Source of the DNA: Streptomyces hyaluromycini | GTDB taxonomy: Bacteria; Actinomycetota; Actinomycetes; Streptomycetales; Streptomycetaceae | Reading direction: 5' to 3' | Assembly (NCBI RefSeq): GCF_002217755.1 | Contig: NZ_BCFL01000020.1 | Span: 491,774-555,773 of the forward strand | Length of the DNA: 64,000 nt | Part shown: piece after piece, positions 24,655 through 33,094 of the stretch | How the letters are laid out: every line of letters begins with the position of its first letter | Position numbering within the stretch: the stretch's first letter is position 1 | Translations under genes and position numbers: made by a program | Notes under the pieces: generated by a model | Told to the model about the DNA's origin: nothing | Databases searched by the model: none | What the model saw: only the letters and a program-made list of their open reading frames with translations

Positions 24655-25025
24655 ATCGCAGGTCGGCGCAGGCCGTGTCGGCCTCGGCGGCGCGCTGCCC
24701 GCCCAACGGGATATTCCGGTTGTCATCGCGACCAAGCGGGCGACCCCACAGCACACGAGCGACACCAAAAGCCACTGACGTTGATCACGCCGCTCCCCGA
24801 GAATCGACTCCCGAAGTCACGACGAAACGACTCCCTCAGAAACTGACACAGCCACCGGGCAGACCCGCCTCGCTGGCACCAGCCACGTCGCGGGGTGGGG
24901 AACGAGAGCAGGTCTGGAGAACGAGCCGAGCACGGGTGGGGAATTTCAGGGTTGTGGCCGCGATTCCGTGAACGCCCAGGTCAGAGTCTGAATGCAGGAA
25001 CGTTCGCTCAGGGCAGTTCTCGATC
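24655..25025. other. Gene-free stretch before the ISL3 transposase
   Basis: No gene seen. The last 90 bp (from about 24930) are probably the left end of the ISL3-type element, but no matching right end survives to confirm it. Confidence 0.35.
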
Positions 25026-25735
25026 ATGGGGGCCTCCTTGACCGAAGACGTGCTGTTCCCCGGGATCGATGTCCGGTTGGATGGCGTGAGTGTCACCGCC
25101 GCGGTGTTGTTCGTCGATGCCGCGGCCTGCGGACGACCACCGTGTTGCCCAGGCTGCCGATGGCGCGGACGCAGAGTGCACTCGACCTACCGCCGCAACC
25201 TGTCCGAACGACCCTTGGGCGGACAGAAGTTGGTCGTGCGTCTGCTGGTGCGGCGCTTCTTCTGCGACCGAAAGTCGTGCGCCCGCAGGACGTTCGTCGA
25301 GCAGGTCGATCGGCTGACAGAGCATCGCTGCCGCTCCAGCCTCGGGTTGAAGGAGTGGCTGACGACGGTGGCCGTCGAGCTCGGCGGCCGACCCGGCGAG
25401 CGGCTGTGTCGCAAGCTGAACCTGGCGGCAGGCCGGACTCGCCTGCTGGCGTTGCTGGAGGAGCCGCCAGCGCCGGAGCGGGCACCACGGGTCCTGGGCG
25501 TGGATGAGTTCGCCTTCCGCCGCGGGCGACGGTACGGCACCATCCTGGTCGACGTTGAGACCGACCGTGTGGTCGACGTCCTGCCCGACCGCACCTCGGA
25601 AACCTTCGCCACCTGGCTGACCGCCCACCCCGGAGCGGAAATCATCTGCCGCGACCGAGCCAGCACCTACACCAAGGCAATCAAGGAAGCCGCCCCAGCC
25701 GCCCTGGAGATCGCAGACCGCTGGCACCTGCTCCA
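25026..25735 (+). pseudogene. ISL3-family transposase, 5' exon interrupted by a group II intron
   Basis: From the ATG at 25026 the frame reads an N-terminal zinc-binding region (CCPGCRWRGRRVHSTY; RFFCDRKSCARRTFVEQVDR), then RVLGVDEFAFRRGRRYGTIL with the first catalytic Asp, and CRDRASTYTKAIKEAAPAAL with the second. It stops at EIADRWHLL, where the intron enters. The protein resumes at 27903 as HNLSDAIEKTC. This insertion into a transposase gene is typical of retrohoming introns that live in mobile DNA. Confidence 0.85.
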
Positions 25736-26327
25736 GGTGCGCCGTGAGGCGCTGATTGATCGAGCGGAGGTGGGAGACCTTCGCCTCCGTCCTGTCGCAG
25801 CAGGGCGGTGAAGCTGGGGGCAGCCTGATCCGGGAGGTGCCGGGGAGGGTGGCAAGCGGCCCCGACGAAGCCGGGACGTGTCAGAACCGTCAGATGGTGC
25901 GGGTCCGGCAAGCGAGACGGAGAGGTATACGTGAGGAACCGGTGTTTGAAGCCTCCTAAGGTGACATCAGCTCGAACCTGGCGGATCTGGGCTGGTTGCG
26001 GTGCATGCTCGCCTCTCTGTAGAAGGCAGCAACTCCCGGGCTGTATCTGCCAGTCGGCCCGGGAGGCCACGGTGAAGTGCTGCGGGGTAGCCGTGGCGAG
26101 GCCGCGGGGGTATAGCCGGGTGCCTACTCCGACGATCGATCCATCAGTGAACACGGGAACCTCCCCGGTCTCGCCCGTCGTCCGAGCCACCAGCTCGGGA
26201 GAGTTGGGCTGGGCACACCGTCTGTCGAACAGACCGTGGGAGGGGCGGAGCCGCCGTAGTACTCCGAGCCGGGGAGAGCCCGGCACATGGGGAAGGGCGG
26301 CAGCGAGATCGCAAGGGAGGTACTGCA

Positions 26328-27797
26328 ATGTCCGGAGAATCCGGGGTGGATGCCCCGGTCGCGTGGCCGGTGGCCGATGTCGCTGAGCTACGGGTACGGA
26401 GAATGCAGATCAAGCTGCACCGTTGGGCGGTAGCCGATCACGGCTTCCGGTTCGACGATGTGTTCAACTTCGTCTGCGACCCAGCCGTCCTGGTGATGGC
26501 GTTCGAACGGGTCGCGGGCAACACCGGAGCCCGGACGCCGGGCGTGGACGGCGTGCGCGCCGATCACGTACGCGCGGCCGGGGTGGAAGCGTATCTGGAC
26601 CACATCCGCATGCAGCTGAGGGCAGGGGTCTTCCGGCCCGTGCCGGAGCGTGAGCGGATGATCCCCAAGTCAGGTGGCAAACTTCGCCGGCTGGGGATTC
26701 CGACCATCGCGGACCGGGTGGTGCAGGCGGCGCTGAAGCTGGTCCTGGAACCGATCTTCGAGGCGGACTTCCGTCCGTGCTCGTACGGTTTCCGGCCCAA
26801 CCGGCGTGCGCACGACGCGATCGCCGAGATTCACCTGTTCGGTTCCCAGGGCTATCGCTGGGTGCTGGACGCGGATATTGAGGCGTGCTTCGACCGCATC
26901 GAGCACACGGCCCTGATGGACCGTGTCCGAGCGCGGGTGAAGGACAAGCGGGTGCTGGCGCTGGTGAAGGCGTTCCTGAAAGCCGGGATCATGACCGAGC
27001 TGGGCGAACGGAACGAGACCACCTCCGGGACTCCGCAAGGAGGCATCCTGTCACCCCTGTTGGCCAACATCGCACTGTCTGTGCTCGACGACTTTGCCGC
27101 CGCGCAGTGGGCAACCGCGATGGCCAGTCGGCAGGATCGCGAACGACGACGGCACCGGGGCCTGCCGACCTGGCGACTGGTCCGCTACGCGGACGACTTC
27201 GTCATCATGGTCCACGGCACCAAGGAGCACGTCGAAGACCTTCGCGAACAGGTGAGTTCGGTTCTGGCGCCGATGGGCCTCGTGCTGTCACCGGCCAAGA
27301 CCCGGATCGTCCACCTTACGGACGGGTTCGACTTCCTGGGCTTCCGCATCGTCTGGATGCGGAAGCGCGGAACGGACAAGTGGCACGTCTACACGTTCAT
27401 CGCCGACAAGCCAGTCGCGACGCTGAAGCGGAAGATCAAGCAACTGACCCAGAAGCTGTCACATCTCGACTACAAGATCGCGCTGATCCAGATCAACCGG
27501 ATCCTGCGCGGCTGGGCCAACTACTTCCGACACGCGGTCGCCAAGCACACCATGCAGACCCTGCACACCTTCGTGTGGTGGCGGGTCATCCGCTGGGTGA
27601 TGCACCGGCACCGCACGAACTGGAAGTCCATCCGGCGATGGTTCCGGACTCCGCAAGGACAATGGGAAGACATCGAGTTGGAGGGGATCAGACTGTTCCA
27701 CCTCGGCAAAGTGCCGATCACTCGGTATCGCTACCGGGGCAACAGCATCCCCACCCCTTGGCCAGATGCGCTGACCGGCCCGACACCAACGGCATGA
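26328..27797 (+). CDS. ltrA: Group II intron reverse transcriptase/maturase
   Basis: A 489-residue protein encoded in intron domain IV. RT motifs: GVDGVRADHVRAAGVEAYLD, PKSGGKLRRLGIPTIADRVV, CSYGFRPNRRAHDAI, DADIEACFDRI, TPQGGILSPLLANI and RYADDFVIM (the catalytic YADD). The maturase X/GIIM region follows (RILRGWANYFRHAVAKHT; WWRVIRWVMHRHR). No HNH endonuclease is visible at the C-terminus. It promotes splicing and retrohoming of its own intron. No frameshift is seen. Confidence 0.95.
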   Translation: MSGESGVDAPVAWPVADVAELRVRRMQIKLHRWAVADHGFRFDDVFNFVCDPAVLVMAFERVAGNTGARTPGVDGVRADHVRAAGVEAYLDHIRMQLRAGVFRPVPERERMIPKSGGKLRRLGIPTIADRVVQAALKLVLEPIFEADFRPCSYGFRPNRRAHDAIAEIHLFGSQGYRWVLDADIEACFDRIEHTALMDRVRARVKDKRVLALVKAFLKAGIMTELGERNETTSGTPQGGILSPLLANIALSVLDDFAAAQWATAMASRQDRERRRHRGLPTWRLVRYADDFVIMVHGTKEHVEDLREQVSSVLAPMGLVLSPAKTRIVHLTDGFDFLGFRIVWMRKRGTDKWHVYTFIADKPVATLKRKIKQLTQKLSHLDYKIALIQINRILRGWANYFRHAVAKHTMQTLHTFVWWRVIRWVMHRHRTNWKSIRRWFRTPQGQWEDIELEGIRLFHLGKVPITRYRYRGNSIPTPWPDALTGPTPTA

Positions 27798-27806
27798 TTT
27801 CGTGGA

Positions 27807-27840
27807 GAGCCCGGTGCTCGGAGACGGGCACGCCGGGTTC
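27807..27840 (+). ncRNA. Group II intron domain V
   Basis: A 34-nt hairpin starting GAGCCCGGTGCTCGG and ending GCCGGGTTC. It pairs GAGCCCGG with CCGGGTTC and has the catalytic AGC-type bases at its foot, as in the conserved domain V. Domain VI follows in 27841-27902. Confidence 0.8.
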
Positions 27841-27902
27841 GGCGGGCGGGCCGGGGAAACCCACCGGGAGCAATCCCGGCAGGGCGCCCCGGTCCGACCC
27901 AT

Positions 27903-28195
27903 CAACCTCTCCGACGCCATTGAGAAGACCTGCCATCAGCACCGGCCGTGCCTGAAGAAGCACGCGGAACGGGGAGGTGACCGCCCCATCAAGATGCCGC
28001 TCGTGGACGCACTGCCGCCCACCCGCATCGTGCAGCGCGTTCTCCACCACCATGCCGAAATCACGCGCATGGTCGCCGCCGGCCACCCGCTCAGTGACAT
28101 CGCCCGCCGCCTCGGCCTTGACCGCAAGACAGTCCGCCGCTACCGCGACACCAACCTCGACAACCTGCTCAACAGCGCCCGAGACCGTCGTCCTG
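27903..28195 (+). pseudogene. ISL3-family transposase, 3' exon cut by an IS5-type element
   Basis: The frame continues from the intron as HNLSDAIEKTCHQHRPCLKK, then HPLSDIARRLGLDRKTVRRY, the inserted HTH typical of some ISL3 transposases, and NLDNLLNSARDRRPE. It is then interrupted at 28196 by another element. The rest of the transposase, including the catalytic Glu, is not found on the far side, so the gene is dead. Confidence 0.8.
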
Positions 28196-29296
28196 AGAGG
28201 GCGTTTATGCAGGTCAGGCCGTATATGTGGCTCTCATACCTGCCCCGCTCTGAGGGTTTTCATCCCGTAGGCGGCGAATGGCCTTCGCTGGAACGGAGAA
28301 TCGGTCGTCCATCTCGTTCGCTTCCGTACCCGGAAGTCCGTCTGGTTTGAAGATGCCACGGAATCGCCTGATGGACAGCGGAACCGAGCCTTCCGGCTCG
28401 CCCGTGATCACGCTACCTCGTGAGCGAGCGCAAGCCGTACCCCAGCGACCTGTCCGACGCCCGATGGGCCCTGATCGAGCCGACGCTGACGACCTGGAGA
28501 AAGGCACGGCTCGACCGCAGACCAACCGGGCAGCCGGCCAAGGTCGATTTACGCGACGTCTTCAACGCGATCCTCTACGTGAACCGCACGGGAATCCCCT
28601 GGAAATACCTCCCGCACGACTTCCCGAGCCATGGCACTGTCTATGCCTACTACGCCGCGTGGCGCGACGAAGGGATCTTCGTCCAGCTCAATTACGACCT
28701 GACGGGACTGGCCCGGGTGAAGGAGGGGCGCAAGCCCGAGCCGACCGCCTCCGTGATCGATACCCAAAGCGTGAAGACCTCCAGCAACGTGCCCCTGACC
28801 AGCCAGGGAACGGATGCGGACAAGAAGATCGTCGGGAGGAAGCGCGGCATCCTCACCGACACGATCGGCCTCATCCTCGCCGTCACTGTCACCGCCGCCA
28901 GCCTGTCGGAGAACACTCTGGGAATGCGCCTCCTCGACCAGGCGAAGGAGAAGTACCCGACCATCTCCAAGAGTTGGGTCGACACCGGATTCAAGAACGC
29001 CGTCGTCGAACACGGTGCCCGACTCGGAATCGATGTCGAAGTCGTCAACAGAAAACCGGATACCCGTGGGTTTCACGTTGTGAAGAGGCGCTGGGTGGTC
29101 GAGCGGAGTATCGGTTGGATCATGATGCACCGCCGCCTCGCCCGCGACTACGAGACCCTCACCGCCAGCTCTGAAGCCATGATCCACATCGCCTCGGTCG
29201 ACAACCTCGCCCGGCGCATAACGGACGAGACCACCCTCACCTGGCGAGGAACTTACTAGGGCATCAAGGGCAATCTGCCTACTTCAAACGCCCTCT
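28196..29296 (+). mobile_element. IS5-family insertion sequence
   Basis: The ends AGAGGGCGTTT (28196-28206) and AAACGCCCTCT (29286-29296) form an 11-bp inverted repeat around one transposase gene. The size, about 1.1 kb, fits the family. It is inserted in the 3' part of the ISL3 transposase. Target duplication is not clear. Confidence 0.75.
28420..29259 (+). CDS. IS5-family transposase
   Basis: A 279-residue transposase: YPSDLSDARWALIEPTLTTW is the family's N-terminal signature; GIPWKYLPHDFPSHGTVYAY follows; ASVIDTQSVKTSS carries the first Asp, SWVDTGFKNAVVEH the second and RRWVVERSIGWIMMHRRLAR the Glu. The GTG start at 28420 is followed by a complete frame, so the element could be active. 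Confidence 0.92.
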   Translation: MSERKPYPSDLSDARWALIEPTLTTWRKARLDRRPTGQPAKVDLRDVFNAILYVNRTGIPWKYLPHDFPSHGTVYAYYAAWRDEGIFVQLNYDLTGLARVKEGRKPEPTASVIDTQSVKTSSNVPLTSQGTDADKKIVGRKRGILTDTIGLILAVTVTAASLSENTLGMRLLDQAKEKYPTISKSWVDTGFKNAVVEHGARLGIDVEVVNRKPDTRGFHVVKRRWVVERSIGWIMMHRRLARDYETLTASSEAMIHIASVDNLARRITDETTLTWRGTY

Positions 29297-29351
29297 TGAC
29301 GCCGTTTATTTTGGTGGCTGCACGACGAGCGGGGCTGCCACAGTGATCGGT

Positions 29352-29504
29352 ATGGAGCTGCCTCCCGACACCGTGCTCATATTCGATCGCGACGAGGACC
29401 TGCTCGTCTTCGAGTCCTACATTCACGCTGCGAACTGGATTGAGGCGATTGACGTAGATGAGGGTGAGTACAGAGCGGCGTACTCACCGGACGGTGGCGT
29501 GTGA
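29352..29504 (+). CDS. Small hypothetical protein, upstream half of a split gene
   Basis: A 50-codon frame starting MELPPDTVLIFDRDEDLLVF and ending AAYSPDGGV. Its GTG-TGA end overlaps the start of the following frame. The two frames read as one protein, YSPDGG(V)VTLTAPEG, so this is either a coupled pair or one gene with a single-base shift. Unrecognised family. Confidence 0.45.
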   Translation: MELPPDTVLIFDRDEDLLVFESYIHAANWIEAIDVDEGEYRAAYSPDGGV

Positions 29505-29743
29505 CGCTCACTGCCCCCGAAGGGCCGGAAGGGGCGGTCGTTCTGTCCAGGACCGGCAACGTTGACCTGGGCGATCTGGAGCGGAGGGTGGCCATCTACT
29601 GGCACCGCCACCAAACGGGCCAGCCCCCGCGTGACCCGCTGCAGACAGCGCGCTTCTTGATTGGCAGGGACAACCAGCCCCGCAGAGGGTGGCTAGGCCG
29701 GGTCACCGACTTGCTGCGACGCGACCGTGCTGGGGACGAGTAG
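29501..29743 (+). CDS. Small hypothetical protein, downstream half of a split gene
   Basis: An 80-residue frame from the GTG at 29501 (VTLTAPEGPEGAVVLSRTGN), then VDLGDLERRVAIYWHRHQTG and a basic C-terminus. It continues the sense of the preceding 50-codon frame. The IS5-type element at 29742-30612 begins exactly at its stop codon, so the natural end may be altered. Confidence 0.5.
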   Translation: MTLTAPEGPEGAVVLSRTGNVDLGDLERRVAIYWHRHQTGQPPRDPLQTARFLIGRDNQPRRGWLGRVTDLLRRDRAGDE

Positions 29744-29761
29744 GCGTTATGAGGCGCTGCT

Positions 29762-30259
29762 TCATCTGATGAGTCGGCGGTAGCCGATGAGGGCTGAGGC
29801 TATGCCGACGAAGGCGAGGAAGTGCTCGGCCTTGCGTTCGTAGCGACGATGCAGGCGGCGGCATCCGGCGAGCCAGGAGACCGTCCTCTCCACGACCCAG
29901 CGGTGGCGGCCCAGCCCTGTGGAGGACTCGATGCCCTTACGGGCGATACGGTGGCGGATTCCGCGCTTTCGTAGCCAGCGGCGCAGGTGGTCGTAGTCAT
30001 ATCCCTTGTCGGCATGGAGCTTGGCCGGACGTCGGCGGCGTGGTCCGCGTCGGGAGCGGATGGGCGGGATCCCGCGCACCAGCGGTTCCAGGCCGAGGCT
30101 GTCGTGCATGTTGGCGCCGGAGATGCCCAGCGACAGGGGCAGCCCGTTCCGGTCCGTGATCAGGTGGATTTTCGATCCGCTCTTGCCGCGGTCGGTCGGA
30201 TTCGGTCCGGTCAGTGGCCCCCTTTTGCCGCCCGGACGCTGACGGAGTCGATCGCGCAC
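29762..30259 (-). CDS. IS427-group transposase, OrfB part
   Basis: The 165-codon frame carries the catalytic core: TDRGKSGSKIHLITDRNGLP, LHADKGYDYDHLRRWLRKRG (Asp) and HRWVVERTVSWLAGCRRLHR (Glu). It overlaps OrfA by about 49 bp. Translation is expected as an OrfA-OrfB fusion through a -1 shift, because OrfB has no good start of its own. Confidence 0.85.
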   Translation of the reverse strand: MRDRLRQRPGGKRGPLTGPNPTDRGKSGSKIHLITDRNGLPLSLGISGANMHDSLGLEPLVRGIPPIRSRRGPRRRRPAKLHADKGYDYDHLRRWLRKRGIRHRIARKGIESSTGLGRHRWVVERTVSWLAGCRRLHRRYERKAEHFLAFVGIASALIGYRRLIR

Positions 30260-30588
30260 CGCGACCAGTCCAACTCACCGCGGGCCCCGAGTTCGTCGAG
30301 CACGACCCGATGGAGCCTGGCCCAGACCCTGGCCCGGCTCCACTGGGCGAAGCGCCGGTAGACCGTGGGCCAGGCCGGCCCGAACACGGGCGGCAGTTGC
30401 CGCCAGGTGCAGCCCGAGGTGGCCACGAAGATGACCGCCGCGAGGGTCTCGCGGTCACCGGCCCGCCGCCGGCCCCCGCCCTGCGGACGCTTCACCTCCG
30501 TCGGTGGTACCACCCGCCGGAACAGCGCCCACAACTCGTCCGGCACCAGCCGCTCAACCAGATCCGCCATGCACAGTTCAACGAACAA
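30211..30588 (-). CDS. IS427-group transposase, OrfA part
   Basis: The 125-codon frame holds the N-terminal domain: LVPDELWALFRRVVPPTEVK, SGCTWRQLPPVFGPAWPTVY and SRCAIDSVSVRAAKGGH with the first catalytic Asp. On the coding strand GCA AAA GGG GGC near 30220 allows slippage of AAA to the -1 frame, where the reading continues as GPLTGPNPTDRG in OrfB. This matches programmed frameshifting known in the IS5 family. Confidence 0.85.
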   Translation of the reverse strand: MFVELCMADLVERLVPDELWALFRRVVPPTEVKRPQGGGRRRAGDRETLAAVIFVATSGCTWRQLPPVFGPAWPTVYRRFAQWSRARVWARLHRVVLDELGARGELDWSRCAIDSVSVRAAKGGH

Positions 30589-30610
30589 TCACGCCAAAAG
30601 AAACGACGCC

Positions 30611-31195
30611 TTATCCCTTGACCGCGGCATCGAAGAGCATGGCGGCCGCTGCGCGCGCGGTCGTCGCCGCAGAGGGGTCGTGGTCCATGCGCGCCGACAC
30701 CCCAGCACCGTCGTAGAGCAGGTGCAGTTGCCTGGCCAGACCTTCGGCGTCGGCGACGCCGGCCTCCTTCGCCAAGTCCGTGAACATCATCCTCACCCAC
30801 TGGCGGAACCGCTCCGCGGCACACTCGGTGGGGCTGCCGGGCCGAGCCTCCGCGCTCGCCGACATGTGCGCGCAGCCATTGAAGTCGGGCTCGGTGAACA
30901 GCTGGCCCTGGGCGTCGAAGACCCCCAGGAGGCGCTCACGGGGTGTACGGAACCGGGTCAGAGCGCGTTCAACCTGCTCACGGGTCGCCGCGTGGCGGGC
31001 GTCCAGGTAAGCCTGGACCAGTTCCTCTTTGCTGCCGAACAGGTTGTAGAGGGACGCCTTGGCAACGCCGGCCTTCTGCACGATGCGGTCGATGCCGACT
31101 GTCTGTACGCCTTCGCGGTAGAAGAGGTCGTCGGCGGCTGCCAGCAGGCGTTCACGTGCAGACGGCGTCACGGCGGTGGTGGCCTTGCTCGGCAT
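30611..31195 (-). CDS. TetR-family regulator of the hydrolase/SDR/VOC regulon
   Basis: A 194-residue regulator. HTH: LLAAADDLFYREGVQTVGID, then RIVQKAGVAKASLYNLFGSK. The C-terminus includes FNGCAHMSASAEARPGSPTE and the TetR_C_33-like tail. Its promoter carries AGACTGG-CGGT-CCAGTCT, and related AGACTGG palindromes lie in the promoters at 33.8 and 34.0 kb, so it probably represses itself, the hydrolase/SDR operon and the VOC operon. The TAA stop falls at the edge of the adjacent insertion sequence. Confidence 0.9.
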   Translation of the reverse strand: MPSKATTAVTPSARERLLAAADDLFYREGVQTVGIDRIVQKAGVAKASLYNLFGSKEELVQAYLDARHAATREQVERALTRFRTPRERLLGVFDAQGQLFTEPDFNGCAHMSASAEARPGSPTECAAERFRQWVRMMFTDLAKEAGVADAEGLARQLHLLYDGAGVSARMDHDPSAATTARAAAAMLFDAAVKG

Positions 31196-31212
31196 GAATT
31201 TTTCCTTCTTCC

Positions 31213-31230
31213 AGACTGGCGGTCCAGTCT
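31213..31230. promoter_or_regulatory. TetR operator 1 (autoregulatory)
   Basis: AGACTGG-CGGT-CCAGTCT, a perfect 7-bp inverted repeat 18-35 bp upstream of the TetR start. It shares AGACTGG with two other palindromes in the cluster. Confidence 0.6.
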
Positions 31231-31327
31231 ACTGCTCCGCTCTGGGGCCTATTCGGCCCCTCATCCCATGAAACAAGCCTAGACCGATCTGTCTTCCCGA
31301 TGACCGCCCCCTGCCCTGCGGGTCCGA

Positions 31328-32200
31328 CTAGCCGGCCGTGGTGTCCTGGCGGTCGAGGAAGAGCTTGGTGTGGGTGACGAACCGGCCGGGGTACTGGAAG
31401 TGCGCCCCGTGGTTGGCATCCGGGTAGATGACCAGCTCAGCGTTCGGCAGGAACTGCTGAAGGATGTACGAGTTGATCGTCGCGATGATGGTGTCGTCGG
31501 TGCCGTTGACCACCAGAACCGGGACCTTGATGTTTTTCAGGAGCGCGTAGGCAGGGTCCTTGGTGGTGCCGTAGGTGTGGATGGCGGTTCCCTGGCCGGC
31601 GTAGACCTGTTCGCCGAAGGGGGAGGCGTCGCGGTCCTTGCGGGCCACGATCCGCTCCACGTACTCACGGCCCAGCTTCTGGCTGGTCTCGGTCGGTGCG
31701 AACAGGATCGGCAGCCACATGTCTTCCTGGCGGGGGAGCTTGACGCCGAACAGTGCGGCGGTCTCCGCCGGCATCTCACCGATGCCCACGCCGCCGCGCG
31801 GGCCGGTGCCGACCAGAACCAGTCGACGGACCAGTTCGGGCCGCTGGATGGCGACCTGCTGGGCGACCAGGCCGCCCATCGAGTGGCCGACCAGGTCCAC
31901 GACTGTCAGGCCCAGGGCGTCGAGAAATGTCCCGGCATCGGTGGCCATCTGCTCGATGGTGTCCGGGACGACGCCGCTGGTGGAGGCGACTCCCGTGTTG
32001 TTGAACAGGATGACCTCGCGGTCGGCGGCGAACCCGTCGCTGATCGCCGGGTCGTGGTCGTCGAGGTTGCCGATGAAGTGCTGGAAGAACACGACCGGGG
32101 TCCGGCCTGCGGCCATGTTGCCGAAACGGCGATATGCGAAGCGGATACCACCCGTCTCGACGAACTGGGTCGGGGCGGTGTCATGGGTGTAGTTGTTCAC
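31328..32200 (-). CDS. Alpha/beta hydrolase
   Basis: A 290-residue hydrolase: ILFNNTGVASTSGVVPDTIE, nucleophile DLVGHSMGGLVAQQ (GHSMGG), Asp in VPVLVVNGTDDTIIA and His in YPDANHGAHFQYPGRF. It resembles haloperoxidase/epoxide-hydrolase-like members. It is the last gene of a minus-strand operon after two SDR genes, separated from the nearer one by a strong hairpin. Expected control: the TetR at 30.6 kb. Substrate unknown. Confidence 0.9.
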   Translation of the reverse strand: MNNYTHDTAPTQFVETGGIRFAYRRFGNMAAGRTPVVFFQHFIGNLDDHDPAISDGFAADREVILFNNTGVASTSGVVPDTIEQMATDAGTFLDALGLTVVDLVGHSMGGLVAQQVAIQRPELVRRLVLVGTGPRGGVGIGEMPAETAALFGVKLPRQEDMWLPILFAPTETSQKLGREYVERIVARKDRDASPFGEQVYAGQGTAIHTYGTTKDPAYALLKNIKVPVLVVNGTDDTIIATINSYILQQFLPNAELVIYPDANHGAHFQYPGRFVTHTKLFLDRQDTTAG

Positions 32201-32264
32201 TGTGGCACTTCTCCTTGCATCGGCGTGTTGGTTCGCGCTGGTGGGCCGGGCGGCGGTGCGACAA

Positions 32265-32292
32265 CCCCGCGCCCGGCAGGCCGGGCGCGGGG
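32265..32292 (-). terminator. Intercistronic GC hairpin
   Basis: CCCCGCGCCCGG pairs perfectly with CCGGGCGCGGGG around a 4-nt loop, between the SDR stop (32315) and the hydrolase start (32200). With no T-run it may be a partial terminator or an mRNA-stabilising element that sets lower or separate expression of the hydrolase. Confidence 0.5.
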
Positions 32293-32314
32293 AGAGTCCC
32301 GCGCCCGAGCCGGA

Positions 32315-33061
32315 TCAGTTGGCGGTGTGGCCGCCGTCGACGTTGAGGATGTGGCCGGTGATGTACGAGGCTTCATCCGAGCCGATGAAGACGATCGCGG
32401 CGGCGAGCTCCTCGGAGAGGCCGAGGCGAGCCATCGGAACCTCCGTCACCAGGGCGGCCTTGTTCTCGGGCGTGCCGGTGAAGCGCGTCAGCATGCCGGT
32501 GTCCGTGGGGCCGGGCGCCACGCCGTTCACGCGGATTCCCGAAGCGGCGACCTCCAGTGCCACCGACTTAGTGATGCCTTCGACGGCGTGCTTGCTGCCG
32601 ACGTAGACCGAGGCCCCCGCCGCGCCCTCGTGCCCGTAGGTCGAGGAGATGTTGATGATGCTGCCGCTGCCCTGTTCCTGCATGACGCGCACCTGGTGCT
32701 TCATGCTCAGGATCACGCCGAGGACGTTGGTGTCGAACGTGGCGTTGTAGGTCTCCGCGGTCTGGTCGGTGATCGGGCTGGGCCGGCCTTCAGTGCCGGC
32801 GTTGTTCACCGCGACATCGAGACGGCCGAACCGTGCGACGGTCTGATCGACCATGGCTCGGACGTCGTCCTCGTTGCGGACGTCGGCGTTGATGAACTCC
32901 GCCTCGGATCCAAGGGCGCGCAGTTCCTCGGCGAGTGCCTTGCCGACCTCGTCGCGTCGTCCGGTGACGACGACGTCCGCCCCCTTCTGGGCGAAGGCGA
33001 CGGCGGCGGCTCGGCCGATGCCGGTCAGGGCGCCGGTGACCAAGATGACGGGCTTGTTCAT
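32315..33061 (-). CDS. Short-chain dehydrogenase/reductase
   Basis: A 248-residue classical SDR: LVTGALTGIGRAAAVAFAQK, NNAGTEGRPSP, INISSTYGH, YVGSK and GHILNVDGG. VVTGRRDEVG after strand 2 suggests NADP. A close paralogue lies at 23887. It follows the SDR at 33095 by 33 bp in a minus-strand operon whose promoter carries a TetR palindrome. Confidence 0.92.
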   Translation of the reverse strand: MNKPVILVTGALTGIGRAAAVAFAQKGADVVVTGRRDEVGKALAEELRALGSEAEFINADVRNEDDVRAMVDQTVARFGRLDVAVNNAGTEGRPSPITDQTAETYNATFDTNVLGVILSMKHQVRVMQEQGSGSIINISSTYGHEGAAGASVYVGSKHAVEGITKSVALEVAASGIRVNGVAPGPTDTGMLTRFTGTPENKAALVTEVPMARLGLSEELAAAIVFIGSDEASYITGHILNVDGGHTAN

Positions 33062-33094
33062 TGCTTTGGCTCTGTTCTGTAGGTGTGGTGTGTG

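Larger units (their letters stand above)
25736..27902 (+). mobile_element. Group II intron in an ISL3 transposase gene
   Basis: The boundaries come from the host gene: CTGCTCCA before and CAACCTCTCC after restore the reading frame (LLHNLSDAIEK). The 5' end is GGTGCGCCGTGAGG, close to the GUGYG consensus with one extra G. The ribozyme domains occupy 25740-26327, domain IV holds the maturase gene, and domain V is at 27807-27840. The intron ends in AT (the AY consensus). It appears complete. Confidence 0.85.
29742..30612 (-). mobile_element. IS5/IS427-group insertion sequence
   Basis: Two overlapping minus-strand transposase frames with AGGCG-type sequence at both edges (AGGCGTTATGAGG on the left; the reverse complement of GACGCCTT on the right). 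Exact termini are uncertain by about 10 bp. The element abuts the stop codon of the TetR gene on the right and of a small gene on the left. Confidence 0.65.
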
